Positions 42,645 to 52,745 of a stretch of 64,000 nucleotides of DNA are shown here, piece after piece. This DNA comes from Eutreptiella sp. 'Long Island Sound 2002' (lineage: Eukaryota > Euglenozoa > Euglenophyceae > Eutreptiales > Eutreptiaceae), in contig OZ038392.1 in assembly GCA_964036045.1 (NCBI GenBank), positions 27,334,663 through 27,398,662 of the forward strand, in the 5' to 3' direction. The position numbers and the translations under genes are program-made. Every line of letters starts with the position of its first letter. The stretch's first letter is position 1. Below the pieces are notes generated by a model. It was given only the letters and a program-made list of their open reading frames with translations. It was not told where the DNA came from and made no database searches.

Positions 42645-43614
42645 GACTCCAGGAGGACACGGCAGACGACACCCTATGGCTCCTCTCCCGGAACCTGCGC
42701 AACGGCCTCGTCCCACCAGACCGGTCCCTCCGGGACACGCTCCGGCGGCGCCGGGGGCCGGCGGCCTGTACCGACAAGGAGCGGCTCATCACCGGCATGC
42801 TACCCCGGAGGGGGGCTTTGCCGTCATTCTCCAGGAAACAGGGATCGCCACCCGGGCGCAGGACATGCACGTGGCCGCGGCGCTCCGGGACAAGGGGTAG
42901 ACCCCCTTCTTCAGCAGCCAGCTGGCGGAGACAGGAGCCACCTCCACCGCGAGAGGGGGAGGCCTCCTCACCGCGGTCAGCAGCAAGTACGTGGCGGAGC
43001 ACGAGGTGCTCAGTTTCACGGAAATCGTCCCCGGGAAGGCAGCGGCCCTGGAGATCCGCACGGACGGGGGGGGGCTCACCCTCATCAACGTCCAAGGACC
43101 GCAGACAGGCTGCTCCCCATGGGCGGGAAGGGCGGCGTTCTGGGCCCACATACAAATGTATGCCACGGCGCGCAGCCTCGGTGGGAGACACCCGGTGGTC
43201 ATCGCTGGCGACACAAACGTCTACATGGATGCCACCACCGACCCGGCCACGGAGCACTTCCGAGCGGGCTGGGAGGCCCGCGGTTTCCGGAGGGCCACGG
43301 CAGGCGGCGCGGAGGACATGACCCCAACGCTCCACCCGTCCCGGCACAGGGTGGACACCTTCCTGGTCAACGAGCCCCTCCTGCCGTGGTCCCTGCGGGA
43401 AAGCGTCTGGGCCTGCGGCATGGCACACCCCCAGGTGGTCCGGTCGGACCACCTCTCGGTCCGCCTGGCCCTGCGGAGGCCTCCTCAACGCGGCGGGGCA
43501 CGCGACAATGCCCAGCCCCTACAGCCACAGAGAGGGCTGCCTCCTCTCGTACGACACCGAGGCCGCGCCCGTCCAACGCTGCCTGTGGGCAGCGGTCACC
43601 GCTGCGCAGGATGA
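42645..43614 (+). pseudogene. Element E AP-type endonuclease
   Basis: The start reads LWLLSRNLRNGL, and a frameshift at the G-run near 42,812 leads to FAVILQETGIATR (catalytic Glu). A TAG at 42,898-42,900 stands where Trp would fit. Then GGGLTLINVQGPQTG, VVIAGDTNVYMD (Asp, Asn), HRVDTFLVN and RSDHLSVRLAL (Asp-His). This is the complete APE motif set, so the domain was functional before decay. Confidence 0.8.
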
Positions 43615-45343
43615 GCCCTCCCTGGCGCCCTGGCTGGGCCCCGCAGAGCAGCAAGCCTACGGGTCCATGCCCGCGGCCGCAGTGGACAAGGTGTTCGAAC
43701 ACCTCCACGCGGCGCATGACGCCCTGGCGGGTGTGGTGGGACGCTGGCAGCCGTCCCCGGCGGGGACAGACCCGGCGGGAGGGGACCCCCCTGAGAGCGG
43801 GAAACGGCTCCGGGCGGCGATCCTCCGCTACGACACCCTGGCAGCGTGCGCGCCGGCGGCATACCAAGCGGACGCGGCACGGCATGGCTTCCGGTCCGAG
43901 GCGGCGCTCCGGCGCACGAGAGAGCTGCGAGGTGCGTCGCCCGGGTTCCGCCCGGCCACGCAGGGCCAGCTACAGGAGGAGCTGGAGAGGCAAGCAGCCG
44001 CCCTCGAAGAGGACATCCGCCACTTGCGCGCACTCCTGGCGGCTGACCGCAAGCGCGCCATCAAAGATTTCTGGCGCCGCCACGCCCAGGACATCGCCCA
44101 GCGGTGGAAAGCCGTGCGGGGGGCCATAGAGGTAGAGGCCCCGGGCCCGTCGGGCCTCTGGAAGGTGCGGGTCCCCAACACCCAAACGCTCCTCACAGAG
44201 GCCCACGACGTGATGTTCGCGTTTCGCGCCTTCTGGCGGGAACTGTATGACAAACGCCCGGTGGACCCCCCCAGCTTCCAGGCGGTCCTCAGCCGCCACG
44301 TGCCCCGGGTCCCTGAAGGGGCCTCCGCCCAGGTCCAGCAGTACTCCATGCAGGACCTGCAGTCCGCCCTAGACAAGGCCGATGGCAAGGCCCCGGGTCT
44401 CTACCACGTGGAGGCCCGTTTCATCAAGGCCCTCCCGGCACCCGTCCAGTGGCTCCTGGTCCACTCCTACCGGGGCATCCTCCGCGGCGCCCCGCTGCCG
44501 ATGCACTGGAGGGACGCGAACATATGGCTCAGCCCCAAGGTGCCGGGCTCTGCCCAACTGGACGACTATAGACCCATAGCCCTGGGCCAGCTGGACATGA
44601 AGCTGCTCACGGGCCCCCTCACCCAGCGCATCACAGAAGTGCTCACACGGCACGGAGTGGTCAGCGACTGGAAACAAGGGGCCCTCCCCGGCTCCAACAC
44701 CGGCGCTCCCCTGTTCATGGCGCAGCGGCAGCTCCAACGGGGAAGGTCCAACTAAATCTTCTCCTTCGACGCCCGCAAGGCGTTCGACACCGCCCCGCAC
44801 GGCGCCCTCCACCTCATCCTACGCCACCTCTCCGTGCCGCCGGAAGTCATCGACCTCCTGCTCTTCCTCCACACGTGCGCCAGGCTGCGCATCGTCACCG
44901 TGAACGGGCTGACACAGCCTGTCCACATGCTGCGCGGCGTCCGGCAGGGCAACCCTGAAAGCCCCCTGCTGTACGCGCTCCTCCTGGAGCCGCTGCTCAG
45001 GGCCCAGGGGCACCGTCTGTGTCCACCCGGAGAGGCCGAACGGGGCCTCATCCAGGCCTACATAGACGACCTGCTGGTAGTGGCCCACACGCAACAGCAG
45101 TTTGTCGAGGGTGTGGAGGCGGTGGCCGCGTACCTGGGGATGATGGGCATGGAGCTCATCCCCCGCAAGTGCGCCATGGCCACCACGGAGGGGGTCCCGG
45201 GCCTGCAGCTGCGCCTCTGTCCCCACCTGGGAAACCCATGGCACTGGGTGCCGGCGGCTGACTCCGTCCCCTACCTGGGACTCCAGCTGCAGCCGGACGG
45301 GAAGTTCTCCCTGCAGCGCAAACACCGCCTGCGCCTGGCGTAG
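43508..45343 (+). pseudogene. Element E reverse transcriptase
   Basis: A helical lead-in (LQEELERQAAALEEDIRHL) precedes RT: DKADGKAPGLYHVEARF, LDDYRPIALGQLDMK, FSFDARKAFDTAPH (catalytic Asp, just after a TAA at 44,753-44,755), GVRQGNPESPLLYALLL and AYIDDLLVV (both Asp). The thumb follows with VPYLGLQLQPDG. All RT motifs are intact apart from the premature stop. A TAG at 45,341-45,343 ends this stretch, but the frame continues. Confidence 0.88.
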
Positions 45344-46459
45344 GTGCACCACTGGTGCCTCAACACCCTCGCGCCGCGGAAACTGGTACAGGACGTCATC
45401 CTGGCGATGCTAGGGGGAGTGACGCAATACGTCGCCCCCTTCATCGCCGACGACTCCGACACCGCGCGCCACCTAGACCACATCACGGTCCAGGTCGCGA
45501 AGGACAGGGCGCGATACGCCTTCGACGCCTTGCTGGACAGCCTGCAGGATGACCGGACCCTGGGGCTCACGCGGGTGCCAACGCGGTGCCAGCAGGCGGC
45601 GCTGGCCCTCGTGGGCACACTCGTCCACCACCGCTCAAACTCCGCGCGCGCCGAGGTCACCAGGATGTTCTGGGAAATCGCCAGCGCGCACGGCATATGC
45701 CCTGAGGTGCACTACCCCGTCCCGGAGTTCGCAACCCTGGCGGGGGGCGACTGGGTCCACCGCATACCCCGGGCCCTGGCCGCCCTGCTAGTGGGGCTCT
45801 ACAACCCCATCACGTGCCCCAGGACAGCCCACGTCCAACTACAGTCCCCACCGGGCAAGATCGTCACGCTGCGCACCGCCAAGCTACGACACCGCGACAC
45901 GTGCCGCCTGACGGTGCCACACAGGACGCCGTGGCATGGGCACCACGGGCCGCACCACCCCTTCCCCAACAACGACGACCCGTGGCCGACGGCGGTGCGG
46001 AAATGCTCCAACCAGTGCGCCGATGAACACCTTGACTATTGCCGCCGCGAGCAGGAGCCCACCAACCATCCCGGGTGGCGCGACGCTTTGGTCCACCTCT
46101 TCCACACCACCGGCACGTGGGACACCCGCCTGGGACTCGTCCACCCCACGAGGGCCAAGCAGGATGCCCACACTGGCCCACGGGTGACCCCGGACGGCCT
46201 GCACCTTCACGTCGGGGCCTACCGCCGTCGGGACAGCCTATCCCCCCCCACGCGGGGGGCGGCATACCACCCACCGGCGGCCCTCCTGTACATCCTCCGC
46301 GACGTACTCGCGGACGGTGAGCACCAGGAGCCTAACGCGGATGTGGTGTGGCCCGAGGCCCTGTGCCCACGGCCCCACGCGCCGACGCCGGTATGGTGGG
46401 TGACTACGGACGACCTGTGCACCCGGGCGACGGAGCAAGCGCAGCTCCAGACCGAGTGA
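45344..46459 (+). pseudogene. Element E region between RT and RNase-H-like segment
   Basis: In the same frame as RT, from VHHWCLNTLAPRKLVQDV to a TGA at 46,457-46,459. The first half is helical, as expected for the RT connection region. The second half is Pro/His/Arg-rich with a few Cys (KCSNQCADEHLDYC). No domain is recognised. Confidence 0.55.
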
Positions 46460-48689
46460 GTGAAAGTTCAGGTGGGCGCAGCCCAGCCCAGGCCCCACGG
46501 ACTCCCCCGCAACACCCCCCTGCTGGTAGTTACGGAGGTGCCGCACGACCCACACATGGCAGTGCACGCGCTGGAGGACCAACCGGAGGACACGGGACAC
46601 CTGGTAGTACACCAGCGCGGAGGCCCGGCGTGGCTCAGGGAACATGTGACGGCGCTCCAGTCTTGGGCAGGCACGATCGCTGGGGCAGAAGTCCGACCAC
46701 ACGGCCACCCAGCGGTCCGCCCTGGCGACACCAGGGCGCTGAGCATAGAACAACTGACCCCCAGCCACCCCAACGTCCGGTGGCACTCCGCCGACCTCAA
46801 CGCGGGGTGGCTCAGTCCCACGGGGTACTACTGGATCCCGGAGGCCTGGGGCCACACCTCCTCCGATGAATCGGGGGGCGGACCCTGCAAGCACGTCACC
46901 AGCGTCGCTCTCGCCGCCGACCTCACCCGCACGTGGGCGGTGGCCATCTCCGGCACGGTGCCCGACGGAGAGGGGGTGGCCGCCTCCCTCCCCCTGCCAT
47001 ACGGCGCCCACCGGCCATGGGTCCATACGGTGCATGCCGAGGTCATCCTCCACCTCCCGCGGCACGCGGATCGCGAGCGGGCCACGGGGGTCCCCGCGGG
47101 CGCAGCGAAGGTAGTCAACCAGATGCCCCTGCGATGGCTCCGGGACGGCCTGCGCGCACGAGGGCAACACGACGGGCACCCGTTTTGGTATGCCCGAGCC
47201 ACCTCCCACCACAGCGACGCCCTACTACACAAGGCGGACTGGGCGGCGTCCCAGGACACCGTCCTACAGAACACGCTGCCGGGCCCGAGCCACGCCCAGC
47301 TCATAGTCGCCGGCCATGACGGCCACCTCCACCTACGGCCCCCCACGATGCGAACGCTCGGCGCTATCGCGCAGCGGGCACAGACGGACCATGCGCTGAC
47401 GCACCGAGGACACACACCTCTGGGCGCCGCCCACGCCACAGCTTATGTCCACGCCCGGGACCTCACCGCAACGGCCACCAACCACCGGGCGCTACGGGCC
47501 AGGGACGGCCACACGCCGGTGCAAAGCAGGCCCCGCGTCCGAAAGCAACGGCTGTCCGGCGTCGCCATCCTCCCGCAGCCGTGCCTCCTCTGCGGTGGCC
47601 CTGAGGAGACACCGGTGCACATGCACGTGGGATGCGCCCACTCACGGCTCCTCTGGCCCCACTACCGCCAGGCGGTGCAAGAGGCGGCCCGCCACCTCCC
47701 GCCCGGGGACAAGGCTCTATGGGTGGCCTCGTGGCGCTCCGCAGGCACCGCATGGACAGAGGTCTTCTGCTCTGGGCTGGTGCCTGAGGCTGCTGAGGCG
47801 CAGCTCCGCGCCATAGCGCGCTACGACCATCTGGGAGGGACCTCCGTGGACAATTTCCTCCACCACATGCTCCGGCTGGGGGATTTCGCATGGGAGCTTC
47901 GCAATCACCGGCTGGAGCAACTCCTCTGCGAGCCCCTAAGCGCAGCGGCCCGGGTGCACCGATGGCTCACCGCGGCAGAGGGCAGCTGCCCCCCCCCTCC
48001 CCCGCGCCCTGGCAAGGACTTCGTAGCCTCCCTCCGTGTCGTGAATGGCACCCTGGAGTGCCCGCCGCAAGAGGACCCCCACCTGTACCGTGCCCTGCCG
48101 GGGGGTTTCTTGAAGCACCTACAAGACGCCCTCTTCCCACGGTGGCTCATCGGGCGCGGCTCCATGACCGCATGGGAGGCCCGTATAGTGGGCGAGGAGT
48201 GGGCCCCCGCACAACGGTACGCCGCTATCCCGCTGGAGGGATGGGGGCCGCACACCCGGCCGCGGCCCACCATGATCCGCCGGGCGGGCCCCGACCACCC
48301 GTGGGACGCGGCGGCAAAAGAATGGCTACGGCCGGCCCCGGAGCCACAAGCGGGGTGGAGTGGGGACGTGTCCTCGCTCATCCGGAGGCCCGTCCCCCCC
48401 CACATCGTCCTCCACACCGCCAATGTGCTCCGAGCCACGGAGATACACACATTGGGACGCGACGCGGCAACCATCTGGTGGCCCTCCCCGGAGGGCGGAG
48501 CCGCCTGGCTCACCGTGGCGCACTTCAAAACTGAGGGGCCCGTGTACGACGACGCCCTGTCCCGGCTGGACGACATCCTGGGGCCCTTACTCCTCAGCGC
48601 AACACGGGCAACACGCTTCACAACGCACAGCCCCACCCTCAGGACTGGATTCATAGCCGACGACACCCCTAAGTGGCGTAAGAGACACC

Positions 48690-48770
48690 CGCGGCCCAGT
48701 AGTGAGAGCGTCGGTCTTCAATCGGCCAGTGCGGGGGTTCGATCCCGGGCGTTGGTGCTCCTGGGATCCC
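48690..48770 (+). repeat. tRNA-like sequence in element E 3' part
   Basis: GCCCAGTAGTGAGAGC is one base from a perfect D arm. GTCGG and TCGGC form a 5-bp anticodon-like stem around TCTTCAA. GGGGGTTCGATCCC matches a B box. The T stem is out of register and position 33 is C, so it is a degenerate tRNA copy or a SINE head. Confidence 0.5.
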
Positions 48771-48984
48771 TGCACGTAGAGCTCTCTAGTTTGCGACGTG
48801 GGAACCACCCCCCCCTCCAGCAACTCGCGCCACCACCGATACCGGTGGATCGGGTGGAGGTCTCGTCCGTTTTACCCCCCACCCAAGAAAAACAAAACAC
48901 ATGGGAGCCACCCACCCCTGCAGCGGTGCGCACCGTCACCTGTACTCAAACAGGTCGATGGGAGGCCTCGTCCGGTATTCGAAG

Positions 48985-49045
48985 GGGTCGGTGGGAGACC
49001 ACCGATCCCGGGGTTCGAACCAGCTCCTTCACGGCGTGCGCTTGG
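48985..49045 (+). repeat. Second tRNA-like sequence in element E 3' part
   Basis: A hairpin, GGTCGGTGG with CCACCGATCC around a GAGA loop, is followed by GGGGTTCGAACCAG, a B-box match. No full cloverleaf is apparent. Confidence 0.35.
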
Positions 49046-49075
49046 TGCGCTACCTCCGGGGTGGCTGCCTTCTGA

Positions 49076-50299
49076 GATACACTGGCACCCGGGTCGCAGG
49101 ACACACGCGCCCGCAACCCCCTCCCCCTGTGCTAAGAGTAAGCCCGCGGTGGGGGTGCTCTGCTGGACCATGAACCGGAGCATTGGTGCACCACTCCAGC
49201 CACGGTCACCCCAACCCCCCCACGCATCCCGCAGGGCGAAGCTCCATGCGCATCAGGCTCGTCATGGGCATCCGGCGGGCCGGCGCCTGGACACCAAGTC
49301 GACACCCCTCTCCCCTCCGCAAGAACAGAGCGGAGCCCCCACAACCGCACGCCCGCAACGCAGACCCCGACAGCCCACCTAGTGGACGGGCAGTCGGGGG
49401 AAGAGGAGCGCAAGACCCAGAACGCCCCACGCAACGGTCGAAGGCACCCCCCCGGGGACGCCCGGCCGCCGCCCCCACAACCCCAAGCCAAGTAGGGGGG
49501 AACCGGGACCGGACCGCCCCCCCCCAAGCACGCCAGACGGAGCACGGGACCGGGGCTGGACACGCGGAGGGGCACGGACCACATGGAACGGCCCTACCAG
49601 CGCCCAGTGCCGGGACCACGCGAAATGCGCGCGCCACACCACCCAGCGGGGAGCGGACACCGCGAGAGCGCGAGCGCACACACACGAAAAGGACACGCGG
49701 GGACCACCAGAAGGGCAACCGGACCGAGCGCGCGGAACGCACAGACCGCATGGAATGGCGTACCAGCGAGCGAGGATAAGGGACACCCGGACAGGACGGC
49801 CCGCCACACGCAGCGCGGAACACGCGGGGCGGGAAGGGGGAAGAAGGGGGGACACAACACCAGGTACCGGCCCGAACCCCCCCGAACCGGCCGCGAGCGC
49901 CGCGCACACACAGACGGGACACTGCACCCGCCAAGGCAGTAGTGGCGCACAGCGCCACGCCCCAACCCCTAGGCTAGGCAGCCTCCGCGCCAGCCCAAGG
50001 GGGTCCCACTGGCGACAAGCCAGTAGCACGGGCCCGGCGGCGCCGGTGCCCCGGGCGACCACGCATTAGGGGGGCGACGCAGTGGGTAAGCGCCCGCGGC
50101 CACGGCTGCGAATGGATGCACTGACCGGGGAGTGGCGAAACGGGGACGCCGGGGAAGGACGGGGCTCCGAGCTCTGTGAACCCGGGGGACTCCGCCACCA
50201 GGCAGGAGGTGCGTCTTGGAGGGCCCCCCACTAGGGCCCGGTGGGGAGGATATCACCTGGCCCGACCAGGTGGCCCCCCGGGGCCGAAAGGCGTCTAGT
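49076..50299. other. GC-rich region without a supported gene
   Basis: Many long frames stay open on both strands because stops are rare in this composition. They are arginine/proline-rich and mutually overlapping, with no motif. No gene is called. Confidence 0.5.
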
Positions 50300-51041
50300 A
50301 CCCGCAAAATCAAACCTCAAACCTCAAACCTTACTCCTCATGCTCCCCACCGACCTTGCAGCCGCGCCGCGCCAGGAGCCAGACGGCTGCGACGGGCTGC
50401 GGGTAGGGTGGGAGGCAGTTGCGGACGGCAACCTACTGGCCCTCCTCCACCGGGACGCCGCGGACGAGGGCCAGTGGGGCACGCTGACGCCCCACCTCAC
50501 CGGGCGCCACATGTATATGGCAACCCTCCCCCTGGGGGCACCCCCGCCCGGCGTGGGATGACCTCATCGCCGCCTTCCACGACCACGACTCTCTTTCGAC
50601 GACACGTGGCAGGAGGTCCGGCAGAAGACGCTCGGCAGGAACTACCAGCGCCGCGTCTGCGCCCGCCTGCTGGAGCTCCGGGACCCCCTCTGCCAGGGGT
50701 GGGACATCCTGTGGCTCCGTCAACTCGGCCCCTGGTCGCCGCCCTCCCACCTCCCACACACCTGCCACCTCTGCGGGGAATGCGACACGGTATCCTCCGC
50801 AGCGCCGCCGGGCGCCAACAGGTGCACGCAGTGCTCCCAGGTGGCCACGTGCCCCTGGCCCGAGCCTCCCGCGGGCCCACACAGGCGCACGGAAAAGGAG
50901 GCTTTGCACCGGCGCGTCAGGGGAGCGCACGCCCCCTCACACAAACGCGCGGGCCCCGCGCGCGCCTCCCTCCTGTGGATCCACGTGCACCTGCGGCACC
51001 CCGCGTCCGTCGCACACCTGTCGCACGTGTTCGCGCCCTGA
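50300..51041 (+). pseudogene. Unrecognised GC-rich ORF with a Cys-rich zinc-ribbon-like motif
   Basis: One frame reads LLALLHRDAADEGQWGTL and HMYMATLPLGAPPP. An adjacent frame gives AWDDLIAAFHDHDSL. The first frame then continues with FDDTWQEVRQKTLGRNYQRR and LCQGWDILWLRQLGPW. A Cys cluster follows (CHLCGEC, 14 residues, then CTQCSQVATC). It ends at TGA (51,039-51,041). The residue choice looks like protein, not like random GC-rich frame, and one or two frameshifts split it. It may be an ORF1 of an element related to E. Function unknown. Confidence 0.4.
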
Positions 51042-51568
51042 CCCCCACCCGCCGCCGTGCTTTGCAGAGGTAGGTACGTAGGTCGACTCGGGACTGGGCT
51101 TGCCCCGCAGGGGGACTTACCAAGGGGCTTTTGCTCCCCCCCCCCGCGCCCTACTGCACGTGCCCCCACTAAGCGGCTCCTCCACATGGGGGAAGGGCGC
51201 GGTCGACGCGAGCAGTACCCTACAGCGGGTTCTGCCCAGAGGGGTAACCCATGTTCGACCGAAGTCTCATATTTCCTCTCCTTCGGGCGGATGATACGTG
51301 GGGGAGGGTCCCATCGCACACCCTCATCAACCTCCAGATTCTGAGGCCCAGGGGCCGGGAGCCAGGCCCAAGGCCCTGTCCTGCAGGCACCCCCACCTGG
51401 GTTGGTTTTCAATAGGCGTGAGGTGACTTGAAGAAGCACGTGCTACGGGACTCGCATGCCGTGGCGCACACTCACGCCTCCTGACTCGGTCGAGCTTGCG
51501 CCCTCCCGGGGGGCCGGGGGTTCGGAGTAGGTTGTTGTGGTTGGTTGGTCGGTCGTTTAACGGTTCAG
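51042..51568. other. Non-genic end of the GC-rich region
   Basis: No ORF supported. GC content falls near 51,520, where GT-rich repeats begin. No poly(A) tail marks the end of element E. Confidence 0.4.
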
Positions 51569-52170
51569 CGTAGTTTGTTAATCTTGGTTGGTCGGTTGCG
51601 TGATGGTAGAGTCACCATTTTGTTCTTGGGTATGGTCGTCGGCGGGCGTGGCCCACCACGGTGTCGCCAACCCTCTGGACGCCGTTCCCGTTTCGACCCG
51701 TGCACGCCTGGCTGGTTTGGTGTTGGCAGGCTTGCGTGTGGTCTGTTTACGGTCAAGTTGCGGCTGCAGCTGCGGTGTGGTTCGTGCGTGGTTGTCTTGG
51801 CCGCCTCATGGTTGGCTTGGTTGGCGTGGGTTCGGTCGCGCTGCTGCCGGTGGTCGTATCGCCGAATGTTGTTTGTGTAGCCGGCACGTCCGTGTCGGTG
51901 CTGGTCAGTTGCGTCTTGGTTGGTCCAAGTGTAGTGTAGTGTAGTTTGTTAACGTTGGTTGGTCGCGTTCGTAATGGTAGAGTTGCGGTGCTCTGCGGTG
52001 TTCGTGGGTATGGTCGTCGGCGGGCGCGGCGCACCACGGTGTCACCAACTCTCTGGACGCCGTTCCCCTTTCGACCCGTGCACGCCTGGCTGGTTTGGTG
52101 TTGGCCGGCTTGCGTGTGGTCTGTTTACGGTCAAGTGGCGGCTGCAGCTGCGGTGTGGTTGGTGCGTGGT
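51569..52170 (+). repeat. Tandem repeat of about 375 bp, two units, second cut by element B
   Basis: Unit 1 starts at 51,569 and unit 2 at 51,942, both with TAGTTTGTTAA, then GGTATGGTCGTCGGCGGGCG, CGTGCACGCCTGGCTGG and GGCTGCAGCTGCGGTGTGGT. Unit 2 ends abruptly at the LTR of B. The unit is GT-rich and shows no ORF. Confidence 0.8.
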
Positions 52171-52514
52171 TGAAACCAGACCGGGTGGTCAGGAGCAGAG
52201 GTCGCAGTGGCATGGGCAGCAACATTGCTTGGCACCGAAGACATAACGATAGTGTTGACTGAATAGTATCCTGCAAACAGATATGGTACACATAGCCAAT
52301 GAAATACCTGATATGCACATATGAGAAATCCACCCTATCATCCACTAATTGATATAACTACTAAACATCCATGATTGCCTTATCTATCCCACATCCTATA
52401 TTCCTAACAAGGAAATGGAATATGATATCCCCTATCCCACATATATCCCATATATAGGGCCACATAATGCTCTCTTAGGGGTAAAAAGCCAGGGTAGGGT
52501 TGTGACCTGCTTCA
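52171..52514 (-). repeat. 3' LTR of element B
   Basis: 344 bp, same ends and length as both LTRs of A, with scattered substitutions. Its outer edge abuts the interrupted tandem repeat. Confidence 0.92.
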
Positions 52515-52524
52515 CCCCCCCACT
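52515..52524 (-). promoter_or_regulatory. Polypurine tract of element B
   Basis: The minus strand reads AAGTGGGGGGG immediately before the 3' LTR, identical to that of A. Confidence 0.8.
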
Positions 52525-52609
52525 TAAAACGACTGCCACGGGCAGGAAGTACATGCCCAAGAGGAACGTAGCAGTCACAAATAGCAGCAAATCACAGGTT
52601 AGCGGATTC

Positions 52610-52745
52610 CCTCCCAGCGGAAATCGAACCTACGCAAGCAATCTCGGAGACCGGCGCACGGCCGCTGAACTAACTCCGATCGGTGGGAATCGAACCACCG
52701 TCAAAATATACAAATTGACGAACGGGATCCCGCAGGTCCCGCAAT
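52610..52745 (-). repeat. Tandem tRNA-like pair beside the 3' LTR of B
   Basis: On the minus strand, unit 1 contains GGTTCGATTCC (52,686-52,696), an exact B-box consensus, in a 6-bp hairpin, preceded by CGTCAA pairing with TTGACG. Unit 2 contains TTAGTTCAGCGG (52,662-52,673), an A-box match, and GGTTCGATTTCC (52,619-52,630). An anticodon-like loop CTCCGAG lies between. Acceptor ends do not pair as in a mature tRNA. Confidence 0.5.

Larger units (their letters stand above)
46460..49075 (+). pseudogene. Element E C-terminal region: RNase-H-like remnant and CCHC finger
   Basis: Same frame as RT, 871 open codons. Near residues 130-270 an RNase-H-like order is seen (VHTVHAEVILHL, later SHHSDALLHKADWAAS), but the catalytic set is incomplete. 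CLLCGGPEETPVHMHVGC is a C-x2-C-x8-H-x4-C finger typical of LINE C-termini. About 300 further residues follow with WLIGRGSMTAWEARIVGEEW. The last about 130 codons overlap tRNA-like sequence and are probably not real protein. Confidence 0.65.
42585..51540 (+). mobile_element. GC-rich non-LTR element E, right part
   Basis: Plus-strand endonuclease, RT, RNase-H-like remnant and CCHC finger, all strongly GC-rich, continuing the 21,891-22,526 fragment across element A. The frame is largely conserved over 5.5 kb but broken by TAA, TAG and TGA. Neither end is marked by a poly(A) tail or a proven target duplication, so both outer limits are approximate. Confidence 0.75.

Noticed and set aside
42797-44129. 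Overlapping Arg/Pro-rich ORFs on both strands across element E
   Set aside because: They shadow the endonuclease and RT frames, which carry the recognisable motifs.
50216-51073. 285-codon plus-strand ORF
   Set aside because: Arg/Pro-rich low-complexity frame overlapping a more protein-like frame that has a Cys cluster. Stops are rare in this GC-rich DNA, so length alone is not evidence.
52610-52745. Functional tRNA genes
   Set aside because: A and B boxes are present, but acceptor stems do not close and T arms contain insertions or mismatches in one copy or the other.
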